Positions 16,968-25,532 of a DNA stretch of 64,000 nt are shown in pieces (position 1 is the first letter of the stretch; each line of letters begins with the position of its first letter). A program made the position numbers and the translations under genes. This DNA comes from Limnobacter humi (GTDB lineage Bacteria > Pseudomonadota > Gammaproteobacteria > Burkholderiales > Burkholderiaceae_B), in the NCBI RefSeq assembly GCF_024518835.1, contig NZ_JANIGO010000002.1:749522-813521 (forward strand). The letters are read 5' to 3'. The notes under the pieces were generated by a model that had not been told where the DNA came from, searched no databases, and saw nothing but the letters and a program-made list of their open reading frames with translations.

Positions 16968-17479
16968 GTTGCACCTGCTGCTTCCGTTGCATTTTTATAA
17001 GACACGGTGGGGTGTCTGAAAATTTCTTGTGTCGATATTCCCAACTTTGACGTCAACACACGGACAAGCCAAGCCAAACTGTCCTTTTGTGCAACAGTGA
17101 GCTCCTCGTACACACGCTTGTCTGGATTGGGTTCATTTAAAGGAAGAGCTTGCCCCACAATTTCAATACCGATCGAATCTTCATTGGATGGGTATCTGTT
17201 CGGCACTGATTTTTGAAGCTCCCTCCGATGAGTACCCGTCGGATTAAAACGTTTGGCAATTGGCATCTCAGAGGCGCTACAGCTTAACTCAGCAAGGCAT
17301 CGAGAACGCAGCTTACCGACGTGCCAAGTTTGCTGAAAAAGGGACGCAGTCTGATAGATGGTTCCATCTTTGTCGATGAGCAAATGGGCTCCCGCCGCGC
17401 CGTTTCGGTAACTGTTGAATGACCCTTCAGCTGATGATGAGTCCGTTTGATGAACAATGATGCCCTTGATGGTTCTCAT
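16961..17479 (-). CDS. Amidase_2-type N-acetylmuramoyl-L-alanine amidase, putative secreted effector
   Basis: 172 residues with the amidase_2/PGRP fold. Likely zinc or catalytic residues: His10 (IVHQTD), His53 (TWHVGK), Glu106 (GIEIVG) and His156 (FRHPTVSYKNATEA). Such enzymes cut the bond between MurNAc and the stem peptide. There is no signal peptide, yet its overlapping downstream partner has one; that arrangement is typical of type VI secretion amidase effectors with immunity proteins. ATG 17479 (MRTIKGIIVHQ) is chosen because AAGG precedes it and homologues begin there; a longer in-frame start at 17560 has no ribosome site. No secretion genes are in the window. Confidence 0.82.
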   Translation of the reverse strand: MRTIKGIIVHQTDSSSAEGSFNSYRNGAAGAHLLIDKDGTIYQTASLFQQTWHVGKLRSRCLAELSCSASEMPIAKRFNPTGTHRRELQKSVPNRYPSNEDSIGIEIVGQALPLNEPNPDKRVYEELTVAQKDSLAWLVRVLTSKLGISTQEIFRHPTVSYKNATEAAGATW

Positions 17480-17673
17480 CGAGCCTTTTTCTATTTGATG
17501 AAATACGCGAACAATAATCCGTTCGTCGACAATGAGTCCAAGGTGGTTGATGTTAATCATGGGTTTGATTGCTTAAATACAAACCCCCAACTTAGCAAAT
17601 GGGGAGAAAGAGGATCAAATCATGATCCCATTCTGCAACACTCCACTATCCCCTGCCGCGCTTATCTTGCCCA

Positions 17674-18609
17674 TCACGCAGGCTCACGACACATCTCAAG
17701 CCCCCGCTCAATCGGCGTCACTTCAAACGCTGGAAACCGCTGCTTGAATTTGCTGGAATCAAACAAATTGTCCACAGCATACCGGGGCAACAATTCCACA
17801 GCATCGCAAATGCGCTGGTTAAAAAGCCCGGCCAACACCAGTTGCCATTTCTTCACCACGGTGTACTGCGGCTTTGCACCAAACACCTTGGCGGCCAATT
17901 GAACAAACTCTCGATAGGTCAGCCTGTTGTCGTCGCAGGGCAGGTGCCAGGTCTGTCCAAAGGCATCGGGCGTATTGCCCAGCAAGGCCATGGCTCGGCT
18001 GGCGTCGGGTGTAAAAATCAGTGTCCGCAACGTGTCGTCTGCCAAAAATACTTTGGCTTTTTTACCGGCCTTCAACGGCTCAATCACGGTGGTGTTGGTA
18101 ATACTTTGCGTCAGCCCAGGCCCGTAAAACTCGGGGGCTCTGCATATCAGCGCTTGCACCCTGCCCGTTTGCATGGCCTGCAATAGGTCATTCGCAATTT
18201 CGGCCCGCACCTGTCCTTTCAGGCCGTTGGGCTCAAAGCGGCAGGCCTCGGTTTGCACCTCACCGGTTTGTGGGTACATGTAGGTGTTGTCAAAGAACAC
18301 CAACTTCGCCTTGTGCTGCTCACAGGCGGCAATCACGTTGTGCATCATCACGGGCCATTGGTCCATCCACAGTTGTGTGTTCATGGGCAGACCCACGGTG
18401 AGGTACACCACGCTCGCCCCCTCAACGGCCTTTGCTGTTTGCACAGCATCCATCAAGTCGGCAGGCATTAATTCGTCGGTGCCATTCACCTGCTTCGGGT
18501 TGCGGCTCACCAATCGAATAGTTTCATGTGTTGTGCTGGTGAAATCGCGGCGCAGGCTTCGTGCCAATTCACGGCCAATTTGGCCATTGGCACCCAAGAT
18601 GGTTTGCAT
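17674..18609 (-). CDS. NAD-dependent epimerase/NmrA-like SDR protein
   Basis: 311 residues with an extended-SDR start: TILGANGQIGREL is the nucleotide-binding loop, FDNTYMYPQTG corresponds to the active-site Tyr region, and CRAPEFYGPG is the conserved downstream motif. It belongs to the NAD-dependent epimerase/dehydratase or NmrA-like group; the substrate is unclear. ATG 18609 is at the beginning of the Rossmann fold with AGGAAGGG upstream; the longer frame is dismissed. Codon use is similar to that of core genes, in contrast to the amidase next to it. Confidence 0.85.
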   Translation of the reverse strand: MQTILGANGQIGRELARSLRRDFTSTTHETIRLVSRNPKQVNGTDELMPADLMDAVQTAKAVEGASVVYLTVGLPMNTQLWMDQWPVMMHNVIAACEQHKAKLVFFDNTYMYPQTGEVQTEACRFEPNGLKGQVRAEIANDLLQAMQTGRVQALICRAPEFYGPGLTQSITNTTVIEPLKAGKKAKVFLADDTLRTLIFTPDASRAMALLGNTPDAFGQTWHLPCDDNRLTYREFVQLAAKVFGAKPQYTVVKKWQLVLAGLFNQRICDAVELLPRYAVDNLFDSSKFKQRFPAFEVTPIERGLEMCREPA

Positions 18610-18875
18610 GGGGGTGTCCCTTCCTCGTTCGTTCTTGTTATGGGTAAATCCGCATTCTTGATTGTGACGGGTAAATGGATGATCCAAACGGATCAAAAAC
18701 CGAAATCATCGAATATGTGATTGATAGGATGGGCAGATTCAGTAGCGGTCCGGCGACGATTGCTAACGCACAAACCAAGCAACAAGGGGCGCTTGGGCTA
18801 TTGATGTATTTTGATTTTTCAGGGTGAGAATTTACCTAGACGGAAAACCCCGATTGAAGATCGTTCAATAAGTCT

Positions 18876-19235
18876 TCAGCAGATACTGCCGGGAATCAAT
18901 TTTCCTTTTTTAAGGTCGATTCCAATATAGCAAATATAGCCATCTTGCTGCGTGTACGTACAAGCGATTGACCCGTCAGACTTCATGCGATAGCGACTGC
19001 CAGGGTCCTGCAAACACACATCTTTTAAATCACTACCAAGCTGGTTGAAAATATCTTCAGCAGCCTGATTGGAAATTTCGATGGATATTTTTGTGTCTTT
19101 TTTCGTAGGTTTCACGGGATCACCCAATGAGCCTGAATAAAGCATGTATTGGGAGTCCATTTTCTTGAATTCTTGTGCCACTGCTGAACTCACCGACAAC
19201 AACGCGATGCAACCAATATAAATCAAGCGATTCAT
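18876..19235 (-). CDS. small secreted protein of unknown function
   Basis: 119 residues. A clear signal peptide (MNRLIYIGCIALLSVSSAVAQ, cleavage after AVA) precedes a mature protein of about 99 residues with four cysteines, in VCLQDPGSRY, GSIACTY, YICYIG and the C-terminal GSIC. The cysteines could form two disulfides in the periplasm. I recognise no family. AT-rich composition and its place between the epimerase and the toxin-antitoxin genes suggest acquired DNA. Confidence 0.65.
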   Translation of the reverse strand: MNRLIYIGCIALLSVSSAVAQEFKKMDSQYMLYSGSLGDPVKPTKKDTKISIEISNQAAEDIFNQLGSDLKDVCLQDPGSRYRMKSDGSIACTYTQQDGYICYIGIDLKKGKLIPGSIC

Positions 19236-19311
19236 GCGCTTACCTCAATGAAAGGGCTGAAAAGCTGTACGGCGCCATCCGTTAAATCGAGGCCGTTGTA
19301 CCTCAGTTGGC

Positions 19312-19677
19312 TCAGTGACTAGCCTCAGACAAAGTGAGACGAATTTCTACGCTATCAAAAGGAACAAATACCTTTTTGGTGTCTTCTGTTCTCAGCACAA
19401 GGCCTAGCTCAATCAACTTATTGATATCACTGTGCACATTTGAATAATTCCGCCCAACCAGTTTGGCCAAGGCGTAGATCGACTGTTCACCCACTTTCCG
19501 CAGGTCCTCAAGCAACGCAATTCTCGCTGTGCTCAATTCGCTCAGCAGCAGCTTGGATGATTCGAATGACAGATGATAGTTGCCACGCGCCGCTTTACCC
19601 GAATCGACCTGACGAGCTGTTTTCAGAAGGCTATTCAGCAAACCGCCTTTCGGACTTACATCAATGATCGCTTTCAT
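19312..19677 (-). CDS. HTH antitoxin of a TumE-type toxin-antitoxin pair
   Basis: 121 residues. The C-terminal half is a winged helix: YALAKLVGRNYSNVHSDINKLIELGLV, of the MarR/ArsR-like sort used by antitoxins that repress their own operon. The first 45 residues are basic and probably contact the toxin. The start lies inside the toxin gene (17 nt overlap), so it is translated from the toxin message, with toxin first, as in higBA. GTG 19683 is a possible longer start. The likely operator is upstream of the toxin at 19962-20002. Confidence 0.82.
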   Translation of the reverse strand: MKAIIDVSPKGGLLNSLLKTARQVDSGKAARGNYHLSFESSKLLLSELSTARIALLEDLRKVGEQSIYALAKLVGRNYSNVHSDINKLIELGLVLRTEDTKKVFVPFDSVEIRLTLSEASH

Positions 19678-19960
19678 GGTCACTACCCCAAGCTTGAATA
19701 TCGTGCTGAAAATCCGTCAGCAACGTTTCCAAATTACGAAACCGATAGGGGAACTCTTGACCATCTACATGGCGATGATCCCCCTTTCCCAACTCATTGT
19801 CATATCGAATTCTGCACACGCCGGGCAATCCGTAATACAACCGATATTTAAAGGAATGTATACAAGGCTCAAGGCGGGCGGGTAGCTTCCACACAACCAC
19901 TTCGACAATCGTTCCGTCTTCTCGAATCTCCTTCGCCTTGAGAACTGGAATTGCTTTCAT
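19661..19960 (-). CDS. TumE-type (DUF6516) toxin
   Basis: 99 residues matching the DUF6516/TumE family: start EDGTIVEVVVWKLP, then HSFKYRLYYG at 35-44 and YDNELGKGDHRH at 53-64, which hold the conserved His, Lys and Asp residues, then YRFRNLETLL. I recall that TumE (with TumA) was proposed as a toxin that stabilises plasmids; the biochemistry is not settled, so a ribonuclease-like activity is a guess. The next gene is a helix-turn-helix protein that overlaps it by 17 nt, the expected antitoxin. ATG 19960 directly follows the operator region. Confidence 0.85.
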   Translation of the reverse strand: MKAIPVLKAKEIREDGTIVEVVVWKLPARLEPCIHSFKYRLYYGLPGVCRIRYDNELGKGDHRHVDGQEFPYRFRNLETLLTDFQHDIQAWGSDHESDH

Positions 19961-20005
19961 ATATTGTATACAAACAATATATTGCTCGCAAGCAATATAT
20001 TGTCC
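19961..20005 (-). promoter_or_regulatory. operator/promoter region of the toxin-antitoxin operon
   Basis: Two 12-bp arms CAATATATTGCT (19975-19986) and AGCAATATATTG (19991-20002) are exact inverted repeats around CGCA. A further ATATTG/CAATAT copy lies between the repeat and the toxin ATG (19961-19976). This is typical of an autoregulated antitoxin binding site. The TATTG-rich sequence also provides likely -10 elements for the toxin message. Confidence 0.72.
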
Positions 20006-20386
20006 ATGAAATATCCACTGAATTGATGATGACCATTGGTAACCATCTCACAGCAAAGATTCCACCCAAACAATCATATTCGTGGTGATTCAAGGATCAA
20101 TTGAACCCTTTAGAAACCTATATTTTGTACAACAAACAATTCTTTCTGGCAGCCCGCCTGACCAGCACAACATCCCTAACAACCAATCAAGACGCGCCCA
20201 ACTGCAAGCAAAACATCCAGATTCGATTCAAAGGGCTTGAGCCCACATCGGCTTACATCGCGAGGGGTAATAATGGGCAATACGCCCTACGCTATTGCAA
20301 TGTGTTTGTTGAATAGTTGGTAAACAAGGTGAAGGACGCCACCCCTGCGTGCCGCTGCCGCGTCACTGGGCGTGTCGATTCTCCCG
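20006..20386. other. non-coding stretch between the toxin-antitoxin operator and the hairpin pair
   Basis: No credible gene is seen on either strand. The short frames here lack start signals and family resemblance. It includes the ACGCC-rich join to the hairpin pair. I see no integrase remnant or direct repeat in it. Confidence 0.5.
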
Positions 20387-20445
20387 GCTTTTCGCTGGCA
20401 GGCGAAAAGCTTCGAATCCCCCCGCGAAGTCCGCAGGGACTTCGC
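20387..20445. repeat. two perfect tandem hairpins next to tRNA-Ser
   Basis: First hairpin: GCTTTTCGC (20387-20395), 6-nt loop, GCGAAAAGC (20402-20410). Second: GCGAAGTCC (20424-20432), 4-nt loop, GGACTTCGC (20437-20445). Both arms are perfect 9-bp. The spacer holds TTCGAATCCCCCC, which resembles a tRNA T-arm in the plus direction. The unit may be a REP-like or tRNA-associated element. Confidence 0.65.
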
Positions 20446-20465
20446 TTCTTCTCCGCCGGAAATGC

Positions 20466-20497
20466 AAAAGGCCCGGTCATTTGACTGGGCCTTTTGA
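20466..20497 (-). terminator. terminator downstream of tRNA-Ser
   Basis: AAAAGGCCC and GGGCCTTTT are perfect 9-bp arms around a 12-nt loop, with T-run on the minus strand. It lies 10 nt after the tRNA CCA end and would end that transcript. Confidence 0.8.
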
Positions 20498-20506
20498 GGA
20501 ATGCGG

Positions 20507-20597
20507 TGGCGGAGAGAGGGGGATTCGAACCCCCGATAGGCTATTAACCTATACACGCTTTCCAGGCGTGCGACTTAAACCACTCATCCATCTCTCC
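20507..20597 (-). tRNA. tRNA-Ser (anticodon GGA)
   Basis: Read on the minus strand it starts GGAGAGATGGATGAGTGG and ends TCTCTCCGCCA, so the 7-bp acceptor stem GGAGAGA/TCTCTCC pairs perfectly and the CCA is encoded. The anticodon loop is CTGGAAA with anticodon GGA, in the stem CACGC/GCGTG. The long variable arm TATAGG...CCTATC and T-arm GGGGGTTCGAATCCCCC are both present. It would read UCC and UCU codons. Genomic islands often integrate at the 3' ends of tRNA genes; see the findings. Confidence 0.97.
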
Positions 20598-20640
20598 GCG
20601 TGGTAAGCCCGCAAGTATAGCAAACTTTTCCCGAAAAGCG

Positions 20641-22704
20641 CTATAGCTCCCGGGTTTCGAGGGTTCGCTCGGGTGTGCGCAGGGTGACAATCATCTCGGG
20701 CATTTCCCGCTTGTGGCCGTCAATGGTTGAGCCCAGCACCATGGCCAGTGCGCTCAAGGGCACGGTGATGGCGCCCGAGGCCACGCCGCTCAAGCCCAAG
20801 AGGGAAACCGGGTCGGCATTGAAAAACCCCATAAAACTGCTGTTGGACAAGGCCAAATACGTGGCCGAGGTGCAAAACCCGGTGCCCATGGCCCACAAGG
20901 CGCCCTTTCGGGTGGCCCTACTCCAGAAAATACCGGCCACCAGCGGCACAAACAGGCTGGAGGCCGCCAGTGCAAAGGCCGCCCCCACCAGCAGCACAAT
21001 ATTGCCGGGCTGCAGGCTGGTCACCCAAGCGGCCAGCAAGGCGGCTGTCATCAGGGCAATTTTCGACATGGTGACGCGCCGTTGCGAAGTGGCTTCGGGG
21101 TCCAGCATTTTGTAGTACAGGTCATGCGACAGCGAGGCGGCAATGGCCATCAACAAGCCATCGGCTGTGGACAGCGCCGCAGCCAATCCACCCGCTGCAA
21201 TCAAGCCTGAAAGGAAAAACGGCAGGCCCGCAATCTCGGGCGTCACCAGCACAATGATGTCGGGGCTGAGGCTGATTTCAGCAAACTGCACAATGCCGTC
21301 CTGGTTAATGTCCTGAATGGCTGCAAGGCCGGGGGTGATGCGACTCCAGGCTGCCATCCAGTTGGGCACATCGGCATAGTTCAGCCCCACCACATTGTCG
21401 TACACCACCACTTTGGCAATCACCGACAACCAGGGCGAGGCCAGGTACACCAGCAAAATACAACCCAGGGCCACCACCACGGACCACCGGGTTTGCGACG
21501 CATTGGGCGTGGTAAAAAACCGCACAATGATGTGCGGTAAGGCCACGGTGCCGCACATCAGGGTAAAGGCCACTGCCAGAAAACTGAAGGCGGCAGACCA
21601 GTCGGTGGGCTTGCCTTTGTCCACATTCACACCAAAATGCGGCACGCTGGTTTTAACCTTTTCAAGCAACCGTTGGCGTTCTTGTGACCACCGTTTGCGG
21701 GCCTCTTTCACATCCTTGGGGTAGTCGTTCAGCACCCGCTCAGCAGTCTTGATTTCCTGAAATGTCGAGCCATCGTAACGGGCCAGTTCCAGGTTTTTGC
21801 GGCGGGCTTCATAGCCTTCCACCCACGAGGTGGGCAAGGCGTCGATCAGCAATTCATACCGCTGTGCCTCATGCAGGTACATGCGGCGCACATCGGCTTC
21901 TTTGGGGTCGTTCAGAATGCGCTGTTCCTGAATGCGCACATACTCGGCAAAGCCCACTTTTTGGCCCTGCTCCGCATCATGCTTAGGGTTTCGACTGGAA
22001 AACATCATCAGCGATCCAATCATCAACAACATGGTGATGATCATCACGATGCATTGGGCCACTGCCGTCCAGGTGACTGCGCGCATACCCCCCAAAAACG
22101 AGCACACCAGCACACCGGCCAAACCGAAAAATACGCCGATGCCAAACTCCACACCGGCAAAACGTGAGGTAATGAGCCCCACCGCATAAATTTGCGCAAT
22201 CACATAGACAAATGAAATGGCGATGGTCACGCCGATACAGAACAGGCGGACCACTCGCCCTTCATCCTCGCCGCTGTAGCGTTCGGCCAGAAAATCGCCC
22301 ACGGTGTAGTACGAAAACTTGCGCAGGTAAGGCGCCACCAACAGGGCGATCAACACAAAACCGCCCGTCCAACCCACCAGCAATGCCAGCGCTTCGAAGC
22401 CGCTGTAAAACAGCGTGCCGGCCACACCCAAAAAGGATGCGGCACTCATCCAGTCGGCAGCGGTGGCCATGCCGTTGTAGATGCCCGGCACGGTGCGCGA
22501 GGCAACGAAGTATTCATGAATGTCGCTGGTGCGGCTTAGCAAGCCAATCACGGCATAAGCGCCCAGCGTGGCAAAAATGAAGTAGTACCCAATCCATTGG
22601 CGCGCCACGCCATACAACTCCATGACGGCGGCGCTGCCAATGCACACCATGAACGCGAGCGTGAGCACCGCAAAAAAGCGGGTCAAGCTCAGCGTGAAGC
22701 TCAT
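20641..22704 (-). CDS. sodium:solute symporter family protein (acetate/short-chain carboxylate type)
   Basis: 687 residues with about 13 hydrophobic segments, a size and pattern of the SSS family subgroup that includes ActP (acetate) and the larger VC_2705 group. GGMRAVTWTAVAQ, the MAIAASLSHDLYY stretch and the long cytoplasmic loop around residues 230-380 support this. It drives solute import with Na+. Acs is 39 nt upstream on the same strand, so acetate or propionate uptake is likely. The exact substrate is inferred. Confidence 0.9.
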   Translation of the reverse strand: MSFTLSLTRFFAVLTLAFMVCIGSAAVMELYGVARQWIGYYFIFATLGAYAVIGLLSRTSDIHEYFVASRTVPGIYNGMATAADWMSAASFLGVAGTLFYSGFEALALLVGWTGGFVLIALLVAPYLRKFSYYTVGDFLAERYSGEDEGRVVRLFCIGVTIAISFVYVIAQIYAVGLITSRFAGVEFGIGVFFGLAGVLVCSFLGGMRAVTWTAVAQCIVMIITMLLMIGSLMMFSSRNPKHDAEQGQKVGFAEYVRIQEQRILNDPKEADVRRMYLHEAQRYELLIDALPTSWVEGYEARRKNLELARYDGSTFQEIKTAERVLNDYPKDVKEARKRWSQERQRLLEKVKTSVPHFGVNVDKGKPTDWSAAFSFLAVAFTLMCGTVALPHIIVRFFTTPNASQTRWSVVVALGCILLVYLASPWLSVIAKVVVYDNVVGLNYADVPNWMAAWSRITPGLAAIQDINQDGIVQFAEISLSPDIIVLVTPEIAGLPFFLSGLIAAGGLAAALSTADGLLMAIAASLSHDLYYKMLDPEATSQRRVTMSKIALMTAALLAAWVTSLQPGNIVLLVGAAFALAASSLFVPLVAGIFWSRATRKGALWAMGTGFCTSATYLALSNSSFMGFFNADPVSLLGLSGVASGAITVPLSALAMVLGSTIDGHKREMPEMIVTLRTPERTLETREL

Positions 22705-22743
22705 GGTGTGGCGGTGCTCTCAGCGGTAATCAGTGGTGTTCAC

Positions 22744-24729
22744 TCAGTTCGCTTTGCCCAATTGGTCCAGAATCGCCGGGTTCTCCAGGGTGGAGGTGTC
22801 CTGCGTAATCTGCTCACCCTTGGCCAGGCTGCGCAGCAAGCGGCGCATGATTTTTCCGGATCGGGTTTTGGGCAGGTTGTCGCCGAAGCGGATTTCCTTG
22901 GGTTTGGCAATCGGGCCAATGTCCTTGCCCACCCAGCCTTTCAGCTCATTGGCCAGTTTGGCGCGCAGTTCATCGTCCGCCGGACGGTCGCCCTTCAACA
23001 CCACAAAGGCCACAATCGCTTCACCAGTCAGGTCGTCCGGGCGGCCCACCACGGCAGCCTCGGCCACCAGTTCGTTGGCCACCAGCGAGCTTTCAATTTC
23101 CATGGTACCCATGCGGTGTCCCGACACGTTCAGCACGTCGTCAATGCGGCCCATGATGGTGAAGTTGCCATTGTCTTTGTCGCGCACAGCGCCGTCACCG
23201 GCCAGGTACAGCTTGCCACCCAATTCTTCGGGGAAGTAGCTTTTCTTGAAACGGTCGGGGTCGCCCCAAATGGTGCGAATCATCGAGGGCCATGGGCGCT
23301 TGACCACCAGAATGCCACCCTGCCCGTTGGGCAGGTCGCCACCAGTTTCATCCACCACCGCAGCCATAATGCCAGGCAACGGCAATGTGCATGAACCGGG
23401 CACCAGCGGTGTGGCACCGGGCAGCGGCGTGATCATGTGGCCGCCGGTTTCGGTTTGCCAGAAGGTGTCCACAATCGGGCAACGCTCACCGCCCACGTTT
23501 TTGTAGTACCACATCCAGGCCTCTGGGTTAATAGGCTCACCAACTGAGCCCATCAAACGCAGGCTGGACAAGTCGTAGCTCTTGGGGTGCACTTTCTCAT
23601 CGGCTTCCGAAGCCTTGATGAGCGAGCGAATGGCCGTGGGTGCCGTGTAGAAAATGGTCGCCTTGTGGCGGGCAATCATGTCCCAGAAGCGGCCAGCATT
23701 CGGGAATGTGGGCACGCCTTCAAACACAATCTGTGTGGCACCGGCAGCCAGTGGGCCGTAGGTGATGTAGCTGTGGCCAGTCACCCAACCGATGTCGGCT
23801 GTGCACCAAAACACATCGTTGGGTTTCAAGTCGAAAGTCCACTTCATGGTGAGCAGCGCCCACAGCAAATAACCTGCAGAGCTGTGCTGCACGCCCTTGG
23901 GCTTACCGGTTGAGCCCGATGTGTACAGAATAAACAAGGGGTGTTCGGAATCGACCATCACTGGTGCACACTGGTCACTCTGTTTCCCGGCAAGTTCGTG
24001 CATGTACACATCACGGCCAGCTTGCATGCCCACATCGGCACCCGTGCGTTTGTACACAATCACGTTCTTCACGGCTTCGCAGCCGCCCAGGCTCAGGGCC
24101 TCGTCCACAATGGTTTTCAGGGGCAGTTGCTTGCCACCGCGCACTTGCTGGTCAGCGGTAATCACCGCCACAGCGCCGGTGTCCACAATTCGGTCTTGCA
24201 AGGCCTTGGCAGAGAAGCCACCAAACACCACCGAGTGAATGGCACCAATGCGCGCACAGGCGTGCATGGCCGCCACGCCTTCAATGCTCATGGGCATGTA
24301 AATCACCACGCGGTCGCCCTTGTTCACGCCCAGGCTTTTCAGGCCGTTGGCCAGTTTGTTCACTCGGGTCAGCAATTCCTTGTAGGTCACCTTGGTGACT
24401 TCGCCGCCATCGGCTTCGAAAATAATGGCAACCTTGTCGCCCAAACCTGCATCAATGTTTTTTTCAAGGCAGTTGGCCGACACATTCAACTCACCACCAG
24501 TGAACCACTTGTAGAACGGCGCGTTCGTCTCATCCAGCACTTGGGTAAAGGGCTTGGAGAACTTCAGGTTCTCGTTGGCCAGGCGACCCCAAAAACCAGT
24601 GAAGTCACGCTCTGCTTCGTCGCACAGGGCCTTGTAGGCCGCCATGCCACTGATGTTGGCCTGGCGCTTGAATTCTTCGCTGGGGTTGAACACACGGGTC
24701 TCGTGTGAGACTGACTGAATTGCTGACAT
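22744..24729 (-). CDS. acs: acetyl-CoA synthetase (AMP-forming)
   Basis: 661 residues, full length for Acs, which activates acetate to acetyl-CoA through acetyl-AMP. Motifs: [13 protein letters not shown] (ATP-binding), the WWQTETGG-type segment here [23 protein letters not shown] and [11 protein letters not shown], whose Lys is the acetylation-controlled residue. ATG 24729 has GGAGGA just before it; a TTG four codons earlier is less likely. It precedes the symporter gene, forming an acetate uptake and activation unit. Confidence 0.98.
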   Translation of the reverse strand: MSAIQSVSHETRVFNPSEEFKRQANISGMAAYKALCDEAERDFTGFWGRLANENLKFSKPFTQVLDETNAPFYKWFTGGELNVSANCLEKNIDAGLGDKVAIIFEADGGEVTKVTYKELLTRVNKLANGLKSLGVNKGDRVVIYMPMSIEGVAAMHACARIGAIHSVVFGGFSAKALQDRIVDTGAVAVITADQQVRGGKQLPLKTIVDEALSLGGCEAVKNVIVYKRTGADVGMQAGRDVYMHELAGKQSDQCAPVMVDSEHPLFILYTSGSTGKPKGVQHSSAGYLLWALLTMKWTFDLKPNDVFWCTADIGWVTGHSYITYGPLAAGATQIVFEGVPTFPNAGRFWDMIARHKATIFYTAPTAIRSLIKASEADEKVHPKSYDLSSLRLMGSVGEPINPEAWMWYYKNVGGERCPIVDTFWQTETGGHMITPLPGATPLVPGSCTLPLPGIMAAVVDETGGDLPNGQGGILVVKRPWPSMIRTIWGDPDRFKKSYFPEELGGKLYLAGDGAVRDKDNGNFTIMGRIDDVLNVSGHRMGTMEIESSLVANELVAEAAVVGRPDDLTGEAIVAFVVLKGDRPADDELRAKLANELKGWVGKDIGPIAKPKEIRFGDNLPKTRSGKIMRRLLRSLAKGEQITQDTSTLENPAILDQLGKAN

Positions 24730-24992
24730 CCTGTCCTCCAAGGGGGTTGTTTTTTAATCTGTTGAATGTGGCAGCGCGCACAAAAAAGCCGGCTTGCAGC
24801 GGTGCCCAGATTGATTGATATCGTTCAACAATAGGCAAACGCTCTTACTGTCACCTTACACACCGCCGCTGCACAGCAAAACATGTTCCACACCGCCAAG
24901 TGCTTGATAGAAAGCCAATTCAGCACAGCGCGGTCTGCTATCATGTGGCACCACTTCATTCACATATTGCTGCACTGCACACTTGCTACAAA

Positions 24993-25532
24993 ATGGAACA
25001 GAGACATCACCGCCCCCCTGCCCTAGCCCGCCTCATGTTTGCCAGCCGCTGGCTGCAATTGCCCTTGTACCTGGGCCTCATCGTGGCGCAAATTGTGTAC
25101 GTGTACCACTTCCTGATCGAGTTGTGGCACCTGGTGGGTGGTGCAGCCACCCACACGCTGGATGAAACCGGCATCATGCTGATTGTGTTGGCCCTCATCG
25201 ACGTGGTCATGATTTCCAACCTGCTGATCATGGTCACCATTGGCGGCTATGAAACATTCGTGAGCCGCATGCACCTGGAGGGCCACCCCGACCAGCCCGA
25301 GTGGCTGGACCATGTGAATGCCTCGGTGCTGAAAGTCAAACTCGCCATGGCCATCATTGGTATTTCGTCCATCCACTTGCTGAAAACATTCATCAACGCC
25401 CAGCAGTACGATGTGAAAACCCTGGTGGCGCAAGGCTCCATCCATGTGATTTTCCTGCTATCGGCCATCGCGATTGCGTACTGTGACAAACTGATTTCCC
25501 AACCCCATTCTTCGCCGGAGTCCCACTCATGA
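24993..25532 (+). CDS. YqhA/TIGR00645-family inner-membrane protein
   Basis: 179 residues, the usual size of the UPF0114/TIGR00645 family, with about four membrane segments (residues 18-40, 58-85, 110-130, 150-175). Recognisable pieces are [12 protein letters not shown], the [22 protein letters not shown] stretch, and [18 protein letters not shown], which all match the family. The function is unknown. ATG 24993 is chosen for the family start. It diverges from acs and overlaps fumA by 4 nt, so it is translated with it. Confidence 0.93.
   Translation: MEQRHHRPPALARLMFASRWLQLPLYLGLIVAQIVYVYHFLIELWHLVGGAATHTLDETGIMLIVLALIDVVMISNLLIMVTIGGYETFVSRMHLEGHPDQPEWLDHVNASVLKVKLAMAIIGISSIHLLKTFINAQQYDVKTLVAQGSIHVIFLLSAIAIAYCDKLISQPHSSPESHS

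Noticed and set aside
16961-17560. longer 199-residue start for the amidase
   Set aside because: ATG 17560 has no ribosome site, and conserved sequence begins at MRTIKG (17479).
20287-20556. 89-codon minus-strand frame over the hairpins and the tRNA 3' end
   Set aside because: It covers the tRNA and terminator hairpin and has no ribosome site.
20349-20606. 85-codon frame ending GIRTPDRLLTYTRFPG... on the plus strand
   Set aside because: It is the antisense of tRNA-Ser; such peptides are known spurious annotations.
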